Shown one piece after another: positions 23,830 through 34,103 of a DNA stretch of 64,000 bases. The translations under genes and the position numbers were made by a program. Positions within the stretch are counted from its first letter, which is position 1. Each line of letters opens with the position of its first letter. The notes under the pieces were generated by a model that ran no database searches, had not been told where the DNA came from, and saw only the letters and a program-made list of their open reading frames with translations. This DNA is from Globodera rostochiensis (taxonomy: Eukaryota > Nematoda > Chromadorea > Rhabditida > Heteroderidae), in assembly GCA_018350325.1 (NCBI GenBank), contig JAEVLN010000006.1, forward strand, positions 4,144,056-4,208,055. The letters run 5' to 3'.

Positions 23830-26060
23830 TTTAAATTTGTTTTCATTACTTTCGTATGTAATTTTTATTTGTGTGTTTAAGTCTTTTTTTTTAATTTTTC
23901 GGTATTTTTGAATTTTTATTATTATTATTATTTAACAGGAACAGAACAGTATAAACTGTGCATCGACCAGGCAGGGGTGCCAACAAGCATTATCAAAAAT
24001 AAGGACATGAAAGATCAAAAATAAAATTTAGGGGTCTGTAAAAGGACAAACATTTAAAACGTTCTTAAATCTCATAAAAAAAATTTATTTTGGATTAAAT
24101 TTGAAATTGCTATACAGAAATTACGAATCCAAAATTACTGAACATATTTCACCACCAACAATTTGTTTCTCAACATTTCGGGTTCTGCTGGAGAGAAGAA
24201 ATTGGAAGAATATACTTCTGCCAGATTTTTGCTTCATCTACTCCTTTAGGCCTATTTTAAGCCTCTGGAGCGGGTCGGCTGTGCTGATAGGCGCCGCCGA
24301 GAAATTTTTGAATTTTGACAAAAAAATTTGTCTTAAAAACTGCAAAATTTTGCTCTATTTTTTGTGTTGGAGACCCAATCAGCAGGTTCACTTTTACCCT
24401 GTTCTGTTCACTGGAACAGGAAAAACACTGATCCAATCAGTTTTATCGATGGCAACTATTGTTTGTTTCTTGGTTACGAATAGTGACGTTCAAATGACAA
24501 AATTCCCGGTTAAAAAAAAACATGTTTTGTATAAAATTAACCAATTTTGAATAAATAAAAATAAACTTATCTTTATTACTCATTTTTTTAAATCAACAAT
24601 ACAGTACATAAGCCACAATAATGCATCACCAATCAGTAGAGACGAGATTTATATGATCTAAAAACCCCAAAATATAAAACGGACCAAATCTTCTCATTTT
24701 ATGCGTAAAAACCAGGGATGGGAATCGCTATCGCTATCGCGCGATAGTTATCGCATATCGCCTTTTTGGGGCATATCGCTATCGCATTTAGTGCGATATC
24801 GCGCAATATTACACCCCTAACAATTGGATTTTTAATTTAAAAATAATGTCAAAATGCCAAAAAAAAATTTTGTACATTTTTTTTTGAAAAACTGGCCCAT
24901 TTCAATAGCAATATTTTAATTCTCGAATATTATATTTTTCATGCTGGCCGATCGTTAGAGATAAGAATATTTCAATTTTTTGTTTTATCAGAATATATAA
25001 ATGGCAACAATTTGGATTTTTTAGTAGGATTTTCCTACTTTTTGGGGTTTCCCTGCTAAATTCCTGCTTTTGCGTGCTTTTCAAATTTTCTAGTGCCCAA
25101 ATTTCTAACTTTCATTTTGGCCTTCCAAAAGAAATTTTTTTTATTTTATTTATTTAAAAGAACAATTTTTCTTAATAAAATTGTTAAAATCTTCAAAAAA
25201 ACGGCCTTTTTTAAGTTTTGATTGCAAATCTCTTCCGGGCCCACTAATGTGCAAATGAAAAAATGATGTTTATTCTCAAAAAAGCCAAAATAATAATTTA
25301 TATTGACTAAAAAGTCGCTCTAATTCTAAAATTTTTCGAAATGAATGCTATTTTTGGGCTTCTCGCATGATTCCCTGTTCGCCAAAAAAAAATATGATAA
25401 AACATGAAATCCGCGCCCTATTGATCAGCGATTGGGATCATAATGGTCATGTTCTGATCGGCTACAATTCTCGTCGAGATTTTTTCGAGATTCTCGATCG
25501 AAAAATCTCGATCGGTCCTCAAGTCCTTTCGCTATTAGAAACCATCACCATCTTTGCCTGCGTGAATAGTTCAATCTTTAGATAATATTTCTGGTAACTT
25601 TTTTATCAACAATACAGTACATAAGCCACAATAAATCATCACCAATCAGCAGAAAAATGCTATACCACAAAAAGAAATACTATACCTAAACAATTTGAAC
25701 AAAATCCATGCCAAAAAAATGACTGACAAACGCCGAATGGTTGTCTTCAATAAAGCACATTACAATACCGTACAGGGAGGCCTAAAATGCCCTCTTTTTA
25801 TGGCAAATGCCATAATTTTGGAAATTTGCCATAATTTTGCCATATTTTAGGGCTTTGTGAAAAATTCTCATTTTTTAAGGCAAAAATGAGAATTCCCGAA
25901 AAAGTGCTCTTTGATTCGTAGAATTTGAAGTTTTTGATTGAAAATCTGTTAACAAATTGAGTAAAAAAAAAATCAAAATTTTTAAAAAAAAAAACCATTG
26001 GTTTTTTGAAAATTCCTCAAGAAAACTGCCATAAAAATGCCATATTTTGGAGCCGGTTGC
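23830..26060. other. Repeat-rich intergenic region, no supported gene
   Basis: It contains a GCGATA/TATCGC motif island (24716-24812), two copies of a CAGTACATAAGCCACAATAA block (24602, 25613), a CTCGATCG-type island (25470-25530), and AT-rich sequence. Open frames here show no splice context. Confidence 0.5.
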
Positions 26061-26066
26061 CATATT

Positions 26067-26582
26067 TTACCGCAGTTGAGTTGGCCTCCGTGATACCGTA
26101 TATGGTCCGCATTTGCCTTCCTCATAAGAGCCCATCGTCTTCTCCCAGTGGCAAGTGTAAGTTTTACCCTTATAAGACATCTGCTCTGTGTCACAAGTAT
26201 TTTTGTTTTTGCATTTATTGCAAAAGCTCTCCCAACGGTCATGGAATGCTGAATTTTAAAACATTAGCATTAATTTGGACATAAAATTTGTAACTTTTCA
26301 TTTAGCTTTAATCTTATAAAAATTCGCGTACATACTTTATACATGCTAATTTAATAATACTGTGGTCCTCACATCTGGTCAATCCAAAACTAAAAATTTT
26401 CATGAATTTAAATCAGAATTTGCATAATTACGCAATTTAAAAAAATAAATAATTAAAAAGATTAAGGAAAATTTAAACAAAAAAAGTTTTTTTAATTACC
26501 ATCCGCCGGCAGTTTTAAGCACAAAGTTGTTGAGCAGAATACTGATGCAAAGTGCGACAGATAATAAAATAATTTTGCCCAT
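26067..26582 (-). CDS. Small secreted cysteine-rich protein (3 exons, 103 aa)
   Basis: Exons 26500-26582, 26343-26389 and 26067-26248 total 312 nt, with all phases matching and good GT/AG sites (TTTTTAG, AATTCAG). Exon 1 is a clear signal peptide (MGKIILLSVALCISILLNN). The mature part has seven cysteines, spread over exon junction 1/2, TRCED, SFCNKC, NTCDT, YTCHW and GKCGP, and ends in a basic tail. No known family was recognised. Size, signal peptide and cysteine content are those of secreted nematode effector or defence peptides; that role is inference. The correct reading frame had to be assembled from short exons and is overlapped by longer shadow frames. Confidence 0.72.
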
Positions 26583-28076
26583 TTTAATTCAATTTCTGTT
26601 ACAAATTATTAAATAAATGTTTTGTTGTTTAAAGCACAAATTTGTTAGTCCTTATTGCCAAATATTTTAATATATAAAAGATACGTAAAGCTTTTAACAG
26701 CGGCACTTGTTTAAAGTGAATAACGCAAAAATGCATTGATTTAAACAAATAATTTTTGCTTTTATGCACAATTTATGCACTTTTGTGACCACTTTTGGCA
26801 TTGTGCCATTTGCCATATTATATAAATTTCTTTTTATAAAATAGTAAAGTAACTCTTTTGTTGAGATTTGTTTTTTCATTGACGGAGAATCGCCAATGTT
26901 TTGCGGATAACGAGTATTTAAATTTAAAACTATTTATATACATCGGCAATTAAAAGACCAAATTTAATTTAAGATTTTTGGTGTTACTTAAAAAAATCGT
27001 TTTTTTTTCCTTAATTTTCTCAAAAACCGCTTAACTTTTTGTGCCTTGGGGTATTGGTATATATGATTTTGGTGATTTTGTTTCTGGGCTCTATGATCAA
27101 CATTTTGCCGGAACAATCTTCTTCATAACTCTAATGAACTCTTGTAAAAATCACATTTCTTAATATTTTGACATTCTCTAGACAACAGTTTTTAACAATA
27201 TAAGATTACCCAAATTTTTTACTTTTCCCAAATTGTTAGACGAAATCATAAAATTATTCGCTTTGCATTGGGAAAAAAAGTACCGCTGTTTTTTCATTGC
27301 ATAAATAAATGAATCAGTACGTAAATCGCGAGGCAATACAAAAAAAAAAAAAAAAATTTTGACGGAATAAATTAAAATAATGTCAGAAAATTGCTTCAAA
27401 CGATTGGTTTGAACCATTTCCCACGTCAAAATAAAGCCATTAAATGGTGAAAATAAAAATCCTTTTCAACAAAATACTATTCAAATTAGGGTTGGGACCC
27501 GACGTCGGGGTTGGAAGTGGGTGGTCGGGGAAAACACCGAAAATGGCCTTAATTTGCGGGGTCGGGGTCACAGGACCCCGACGTCGGGGTTGGAAGTGGC
27601 TGGTCGGGGAAAACACCGAAAATGGCCTTAATTTGCGGGGTCGGGGTCCCAGGACCCCGACGTCGGGGTTGTAAGTGTCGGGGTCGGGGAAAACACCGAA
27701 AAATGTCCTAAATTTGCGGGGTCGGGGTCCCAGGACCCTGACGTCGGGGTTGTAAGTGTCGGGGTCGGGGAAACCCCCGAAAAATGTCCTAAATTTGCGG
27801 GGTCGGGGTCCCAGGACCCTGATGTCGGGGTTGTAAGTGTCGGGGTCGGGGAAAACCCCGAAAAATGGCCGCGGGGTCGGGGTCCCAAGACCCTGACATC
27901 GGGGTTGTAAGTGTCGGGGTCGGGGAAAACCCCGAAAATTGCCTAAATTTGCGGGGTCGTGGTCCCAGGACCCTGACGTCGGGGTTGTAAGTGTCGGGGT
28001 CGGGGAAAACACCGAAAAATGCCTAAATTTGCGGGGTCGTGGTCGCAACTAATTGAAATCAAATGCTCATAAGGCA
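26583..28076. other. Shared upstream region between two divergently oriented secreted-protein genes
   Basis: 1.5 kb between the starts at 26582 (-) and 28077 (+). It holds AT-rich sequence, a terminal fragment at about 27050-27115 related to the MITE at 30773-31180, and the minisatellite at 27483-28045. Both promoters must lie here. No specific regulatory motif was recognised. Confidence 0.5.
27483..28045. repeat. GC-rich minisatellite, GACGTCGGGGTTG units, directly upstream of a gene
   Basis: About seven copies of an approximately 80-bp unit with GACGTCGGGGTTG, TAAGTGTCGGGGTCGGGG, CCGAAAAATG and GCGGGGTCGGGGTCCCAGG. It ends about 30 bp before the ATG at 28077, so it occupies the immediate upstream region of that gene. 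Confidence 0.9.
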
Positions 28077-28776
28077 ATGTTAATTCCCAAAATTGCCATT
28101 ATATTTGTTGTTTTTTGCAGTTCATCTTGTCAAAAAGTTAGCAACTTATTTAATACGTGAGTTTTTCTTTGTTTATTATTTTATTTTTTGCAAATTTGCA
28201 AATTTTTAGGGTCATTCTCAGTGAAGAAAAAAACCAGTTTGAGACGGATTACGATGCGTTGGACCAATGTCACGCAAAAACAATGGGCCAAACGATACAT
28301 TCATTCTCGTTTAATTTCCAAATTGTTGGAAATTGCAAAAAAGGGTAAAAATAATAAAATTAGTGTTTTATATTTATTAAAAATAATGATTATTTATTGT
28401 TTTTTTTTTTTTATAAAGCAAATTTTAGAATGCTGATTTGCTACCCGGGCACATTGGAAGCGAAAGCAACAAATTTCAACTACGGCATGGCAGCGGGAAT
28501 TCAATTTAGAGTTGAAAATAAGCGAGGGGTAATTAAACTCTTTAAATAAATTATTAAATTATGTTTTGGATTTAAAAAGTGGTAGCAAATTTAAAACAGA
28601 ATTCCGTCGCTGCGAAATGTGCCGAAAAGCATCGACTGGTGTGCCAAAGTAACAATGAGAAATTCTGCACCCATGACCTTGGTTGGCACGGCATCAGAGT
28701 GAGCAGGCCGATCAATTACAGACAAGTGATTCGTGTGGAAATGTCCATCACCGACAAATCGTTCGTTAAATGCTAA
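28077..28776 (+). CDS. Small secreted cysteine-rich protein (4 exons, 163 aa)
   Basis: Exons 28077-28156, 28210-28344, 28429-28528 and 28600-28776 total 492 nt; all phases agree. Exon 1 encodes a signal peptide (MLIPKIAIIFVVFCSSSC). The mature region has seven cysteines after residue 20 (DQCH, GNCKK, LICYP, AKCAEK, LVCQ, KFCTH, and a C-terminal KC). It includes YPGTLEAKATNFNYGMAAG. Stop at 28774, followed at once by AATAAA, a likely poly(A) signal. The family is not recognised. An alternative is a phase-2 donor near 28759 (TC|GTTCGT) joining the exon pair at 28998-29372, which would replace the last few residues. Extracellular location is inferred from the signal peptide. Confidence 0.72.
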
Positions 28777-28807
28777 TAAAATAAGTATTAAACATATACC
28801 GTATTAC

Positions 28808-28964
28808 CTCTTTTAATCCCCCACCCTCTAATAATCCCCCACCTTCTGAGTGCGTGAACTCACAAAACACATCAATTTTCTCTTCTAATAATCCCCCACA
28901 CCCTGTAATAATTCCCCACTCTCTGAAAGGTTGAAAAATTATCCCCCATGGGGGATTAAAAGAG
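28808..28964. mobile_element. Short MITE, CTCTTTTAATCCCCC ends
   Basis: 157 bp with inverted ends CTCTTTTAATCCCCCA/TGGGGGATTAAAAGAG and a few internal copies of TAATCCCCCACCCTCT. This is the short form of the element at 37563-38406, whose interior is expanded to about 800 bp. Confidence 0.75.
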
Positions 28965-28997
28965 CTAAAAAAACGGTAGTGTTGTTTCATTTTAAAG

Positions 28998-29372
28998 GTA
29001 CGAATTCAACTTATTACGGCGCAATGCCGAATTTCGCATCGTTTTGGGCAACCAGCACAATCTGTGGACGAATGTAACCGATGAATTTGGTATTTGAATA
29101 AAATATTTCCCACAACGAAAACATTTTTTTTTTAAAATGCAGGCCAACGTATTGAGCTGAGTCACGACGATGACAAATTGCGTGACGCTTTTTTGACACA
29201 AAAAGCCGAAAAAGGGGCCAAACTGAGCAATTATGTGGGCCTGTGGATGCTCGGCCTGGACGTCTTGCCAATGCTCAGCCGAAGAAAGTTGCAGTTGCAC
29301 GCCTACCGGGACTGTGCATGCGAAATGCACGCGTGGGTGGGTGGCGGCATAAGTTTTGTCGAAATAATTTAA
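28998..29372 (+). CDS. Exon pair of an unknown protein (C-terminal 107 aa)
   Basis: Exons 28998-29089 and 29143-29372 join in phase (TTTG|GT, TGCAG|GC) and end at TAA (29370-29372). The sequence includes NAEFRIVLGNQHNLWTNVTD, then a Leu-rich segment (NYVGLWMLGLDVLPMLSRR), then CACEMHAW and a Gly-rich end. No start exon was seen. It may be an alternative 3' end of the 28077 gene or a separate short gene. Family not recognised. Confidence 0.5.
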
Positions 29373-30407
29373 AAAACAATTTTAATGTTTTTGTTACAAA
29401 ACGTAATATTAAAAATAATTAATTAATAGGGTAACCGGATTTATATGTTTTTACATATTTATTTTCTGAGCTGGTCTTGCTCTGAAATGTTACGAAAATC
29501 ATGTTTTTAGATCACTTTGATTGTTTTTCATCGAGTTATAAAAACATATTTTTAAATTTTGTGGGTTAGCACATAAAATATGTTTTTATACATATTTCGG
29601 CATTTTTCAAAAAATTCTTTAAGAAAAATGCAATTAATACAAAAAACACACACCCCCCTCCCTCCTAAAAATCGACTTTTCAAAATTTTCAAAAAATGCA
29701 CCCCCAAAAAATGGCCATTTTTGAGACCAAAAAATCTGCACAAAAAAAATGGAAATTTTAAAATTTCAAAAATGTTGACTGAATTGCTTTTGATTTGCAA
29801 TTTGTTACCACAAAAATTAAAATTATTGATTCTTTTTTGAATACAAAAATTTTTTTTGACCAGTTTACACCTCTCTAAATCTCCAATTTGTTTTTTAGCA
29901 CATTTTTCGCTATTTTTAGCACATCAAATTTGGTCCCTATTAATGAAGTTTGCTTCATCATAAATAGGAAGTCCAAAAATATGCACATGCATATTTTTTT
30001 CCTGAACTGGGGACGGTCTGAAACGAACGAAAACCGGGTTTTCAGCTTGGTTTGGAGCTTCTAGAACGCATTTCCATGTGCATATTTTGGCATTTCTCGC
30101 CATTTTTATCCATATTTCACCATTTTTCAAAAATTCCTTAATAAAAATGCATTAAAAATATACCCCTAAGGATCGACTTTTTCAATCAACTTTTTCGCGA
30201 CAAAAATTCTGCCACCAAAAAAATGAAAATTATTTTTAAAATTTTATTTTAAAAACTTATCTCTGAAATGTCCTTGAATTTTGCACTTGAAAATTTGCAA
30301 ATGTATCTGATCAGCAGTGTTGAATGAATTTGATGAATTTTGGGGTGAAATTTTATATTGAATTTGGAAAAATTTATGTGCATATTTTTGGACTCCCTAA
30401 TTATAAA
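29373..30407. other. AT-rich intergenic region with dispersed repeats
   Basis: It contains the dispersed AT-rich repeat seen elsewhere (CACCCCTAAAAATCGACTTTTT and GCATATTTTTGGAC types) in inverted copies near 29930-30110 and 30340-30410. No supported gene. Confidence 0.5.
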
Positions 30408-33400
30408 ATGGTCATTAAGTTTCTCCATCCCTATGAAACTCCAAAAATACCGGGCAATGCCTCGTTTGCTCCAACAATTCCGAAGAAATGCGCAATAACT
30501 ATGGATGACGCCGAATTCAAGCTGAAAGCATCCGCTAAAATTGGCGACACAATTCAAATCAAATTTCGATTAAACAAAAATGCGAATTTTGTTTTATTTC
30601 ATTTGAAGGACAAAAACAAACATTTAATGTTTTGTATGAACTTTACCGATGAACACATTGCGCTGAATTCGACTGCGAAAGGGGTACGTTTACGTATAAT
30701 TTTTTAAATTAAATATAAAAAACAAATTAATTCGCGACCTTTCAGAGTTTAATTAAATAAAAAAAGGGAAAATGTTGATCATAAGGCCCAGAACGGCTAA
30801 TGACCCAAAACCATTTTATAGGGTTTCTTATGCGCTAAAAACGAATAGGTAACTTTAAATTTTAGCGCGCTCGACCTTTTAACCGGTTTTTAATTGGGAC
30901 TCAGTCGGCCGGTATCCAAATGGCATCTGATCGTGCCCCGCCACATCTAGATCGATTTGTCTCGTTGAGAGCTGTCGAATGATACTAAATTTGTTGCAAT
31001 TGGTTCCTACAGGAAGATACAAAATTTTGCTCAAAAATCACCATTTTTGGCAATTTTAAACCGTTTAAAAACCGGTTTAAGGGTCGAGCGCGCTATAAAG
31101 TTACTTATTCGTTTTTAGCGCATAAGAAACCCTATAAAAGTAATGTTGGGTCATTTTCTTTCTGGGCCATATGATCAACAGGTTTTAGCGTTGGACAAAA
31201 CCGGATATTATCCGGGTCCCCCGGATACTGGATAGCTCAAGGATATCCGCCCGGATACCGGGTAATTTGGCTGGGGTTGGTCCAAGACCCGGATAATTCT
31301 ACCCCAAAAATTTCCAAAAACACCCAGATACCGGTCCCGGATAACCCAGGTTTGTCCAACCCTAGTTTAAATTAAATAAAAAAGCAAATTAATTCACTCC
31401 TTTCAGAGTTTAAATTAATTAAAAAAGCATAATTTGCGCCTTTCAGAGTTTAAATTAAATAAAAAAGCAAATTAATTCACTCCTTTCAGAGTTTAAATTA
31501 ATTAAAAAAGCATAATTTGCGCCTTTCAGAGTTTAAATTAAATAAAAAAGCAAATTAATTCACTCCTTTCAGAGTTTAAATTAATTAAAAAAGCATAATT
31601 TGCGCCTTTCAGAGTTTAAATTAAATAAAAAAGCAAATTAATTCACTCCTTTCAGAGTTTAAATTAATTAAAAAAGCATAATTTGCGCCTTTCAGAGTTT
31701 AAATTAAATAAAAAAGCAAATTAATTCACTCCTTTCAGAGTTTAAATTAAATAAAAAAGCAAATTAATTCACTCCTTTCAGAGTTAATTAAATAAAAAAG
31801 CAAATTAATTCACTCCTTTCAGAGTTTAATTAATTAAAAAAGCATAATTCACTCCTTTCAGAGTTTAAATTAATTAAAAAAGCATAATTTGCGCCTTTCA
31901 GAGTTTAAATTAAATAAAAAAGCAAATTAATTCACTCCTTTCAGAGTTTAAATTAATTAAAAAAGCATAATTTGCGCCTTTCAGAGTTTAAATTAAATAA
32001 AAAAGCAAATTAATTCACTCCTTTCAGAGTTTTAATTAATTAAAAAAGCATAATTTGCGCCTTTCAGAGTTTAAATTAAATAAAAAAGCAAATTAATTCA
32101 CTCCTTTCAGAGTTTAAATTAATTAAAAAAGCATAATTTGCGCCTTTCAGAGTTTAAATTAAATAAAAAAGCAAATTAATTCACTCCTTTCAGAGTTTAA
32201 ATTAATTAAAAAAGCATAATTTGCGCCTTTCAGAGTTTAAATTAAATAAAAAAGCAAATTAATTCACTCCTTTCAGAGTTTAAATTAATTAAAAAAGCAT
32301 AATTTGCGCCTTTCAGAGTTTAAATTAAATAAAAAAGCAAATTAATTCACTCCTTTCAGAGTTTAAATTAATTAAAAAAGCATAATTTGCGCCTTTCAGA
32401 GTTTAAATTAAATAAAAAAGCAAATTAATTCACTCCTTTCAGAGTTTAAATTAAATAAAAAAGCAAATTAATTCACTCCTTTCAGAGTTAATTAAATAAA
32501 AAAGCAAATTAATTCACTCCTTTCAGAGTTAATTAAATAAAAAAGCAAATTAATTCACTCCTTTCAGAGTTTAATTAATTAAAAAAGCATAATTCACTCC
32601 TTTCAGAGTTTAAATTAATTAAAAAAGCATAATTTGCGCCTTTCAGAGTTTAAATTAAATAAAAAAGCAAATTAATTCACTCCTTTCAGAGTTTAAATTA
32701 ATTAAAAAAGCATAATTTGCGCCTTTCAGAGTTTAAATTAAATAAAAAAGCAAATTAATTCACTCCTTTCAGAGTTTAAATTAATTAAAAAAGCATAATT
32801 TGCGCCTTTCAGAGTTTAAATTAAATAAAAAAGCAAATTAATTCACTCCTTTCAGAGTTTAAATTAATTAAAAAAGCATAATTTGCGCCTTTCAGAGTTT
32901 AAATTAAATAAAAAAGCAAATTAATTCACTCCTTTCAGAGTTTAAATTAAATAAAAAAGCAAATTAATTCACTCCTTTCAGAGTTAATTAAATAAAAAAG
33001 CAAATTAATTCACTCCTTTCAGAGTTTAATTAATTAAAAAAGCATAATTCACTCCTTTCAGAGTTTAAATTAATTAAAAAAGCATAATTTGCGCCTTTCA
33101 GAGTTTAAATTAAATAAAAAAGCAAATTAATTCACTCCTTTCAGAGTTTAAATTAATTAAAAAACTCTTTCAGAGTAATGTTACAGTGCCGATTGAACGA
33201 AATCGTACAATTTCGTTAGCGCAAAACCGTGACAAATATTTGTCAATCGCTTTCGTTGTGCACCCGTACTTCTTCGAGCTCATAGTGATCAATGAGACAT
33301 TTGCGAGTTATTTCCCGTCGCCAACCGATTGGTGGAAAGTCGCGGGTCAAACGGAGGGAATTCAAGTTGTTACGGTAATTTTTTGATAAAATTAATTTAT

Positions 33401-33509
33401 ACAGTAATAACAAAAAAGAATTTATTTTTTTAAGCTTACCGGCGATGTCTATTCGGGATACGCTGATGCCCAAATAGCCAACATCAAAAATACCGTATGC
33501 CAATTTTGA
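30408..33509 (+). CDS. Galectin-like gene, domain 1 (first exons)
   Basis: Exons 30408-30683, 33174-33374 and 33435-33494 (or to a stop at 33507). Phase 0 throughout. The fold pattern of a galectin domain is visible: IGDTIQIKFRLNKNANFVLF, then VVHPYFFELIVINETFASY, then VVTLTGDVYS (the C-terminal I/V-x-G-D-V-x strand). The usual galactose-contact residues (H-x-N-P-R and W-x-x-E-x-R) are absent, so sugar binding, if any, differs. A GTATGC donor at 33495 allows fusion to the next domain in phase. Start: ATG at 30408, or an acceptor at 30420. The 2.5-kb intron between the first two exons holds a MITE and a 1.8-kb array. Galectins act outside cells or in the cytoplasm without a signal peptide, and none is seen. 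Confidence 0.6.
30773..31180. mobile_element. MITE with about 125-bp inverted arms, TGTTGATCATAAGGCCCAGAA end
   Basis: Left TGTTGATCAtaaGGCCCAGAA matches the inverted right TTCTGGGCCAtaTGATCAACA. The arms continue through TATAGGGTTTCTTATGCGCT, AAAAACGAATA and CGCTCGACC. It is inserted after the first unit of the splice-site array (30735-30768), in the galectin intron. No coding capacity. Confidence 0.8.
31195..31366. repeat. CCGGATA motif island
   Basis: A cluster of CCGGATA, TATCCGG and CCCGGATAC variants in both orientations over about 170 bp, between the MITE and the splice-site array. It has no terminal duplications that could be seen. Confidence 0.6.
31371..33170. repeat. 1.8-kb array of about 40 iterated 3' splice-site units
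   Basis: Two unit types alternate: one about 43 bp (AAATAAAAAAGCAAATTAATT then CACTCCTTTCAGAGTTT) and one about 40 bp (AATTAAAAAAGCATAATTTG then CGCCTTTCAGAGTTT). Each contains CCTTTCAG|AG, the same as the true acceptor CTCTTTCAG|AG at 33173 in front of the galectin exon. A first, isolated unit lies at 30735-30768. Reading on from any internal acceptor meets TAA within four codons. Confidence 0.92.
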
Positions 33510-34103
33510 TCTGTCTGTTTTTGCATCTCACCAAAAAAGTTTTGGCGGGAAGAGCATTTTGTGTAGAGCAAGGACTTTAGGACCGGTCGTGATTTTGATA
33601 TCAAGAATCTCGTCCAAATCTCGAATCTTGATTTTGTCGTTCGAGATTTCGATCGAGGATTTCAAAAGACTCTCGAAAAAATCTTGACGAGAATCTCGAT
33701 CGTCCTCGCTTTAATTTTGTGCAATTTCGTTGAAGGGTCGGTCACCAGCGGTTTTCATGGACTCTCGATCAATTTTAGCTTCAATTCAAAAAGCATCCTT
33801 TCGATCATTACTTGGCTTCTCGTTGTATTTTGTGCTTTTTGAACAATTTCGAGGCCAAAATTTTTTAAACAATTGTTAGATTTCGGGTCAGGGCTTCTAG
33901 TAACAACTTTTTCTCGACTTTAAAACTGTTTTGTTTTATTTTTGAAAAAATGGGGCGTACCAGCTACAGTATTACTGAAATTTGGTTCCCTCAATTTCTT
34001 GATTTTGGGGGAAATTCGCCAAAATCCTCCGATTTTCATTTCAAAATTAATCACAGTTTTTTTTAATGCCGATAAATGTTTTTTAAAAAATAGAATAATT
34101 CAG
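33510..34103. other. Intron or spacer between galectin-like domains 1 and 2
   Basis: It holds a CTCGAGAT/AATCTCG motif island (33570-33720) related to the hAT-like element at 22633-22951, and AT-rich sequence. No coding sequence is supported. Confidence 0.5.

Noticed and set aside
24101..24550. 149-codon plus frame
   Set aside because: No splice-site context or protein character, and the surrounding sequence is repeat-like.
27062..27128. Short plus-strand frame looking like a signal peptide
   Set aside because: The sequence matches the terminal repeat of a MITE found intact at 30773-31180; no downstream exon joins it.
27440..28048. 202-codon minus frame rich in Pro/Thr/Asp
   Set aside because: Minisatellite translation only; no splice or start context and strict 80-bp periodicity.
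31371..33170. CRISPR-like array
   Set aside because: The regular repeats have no distinct spacers between them; the two unit types simply alternate, and the genome is eukaryotic.
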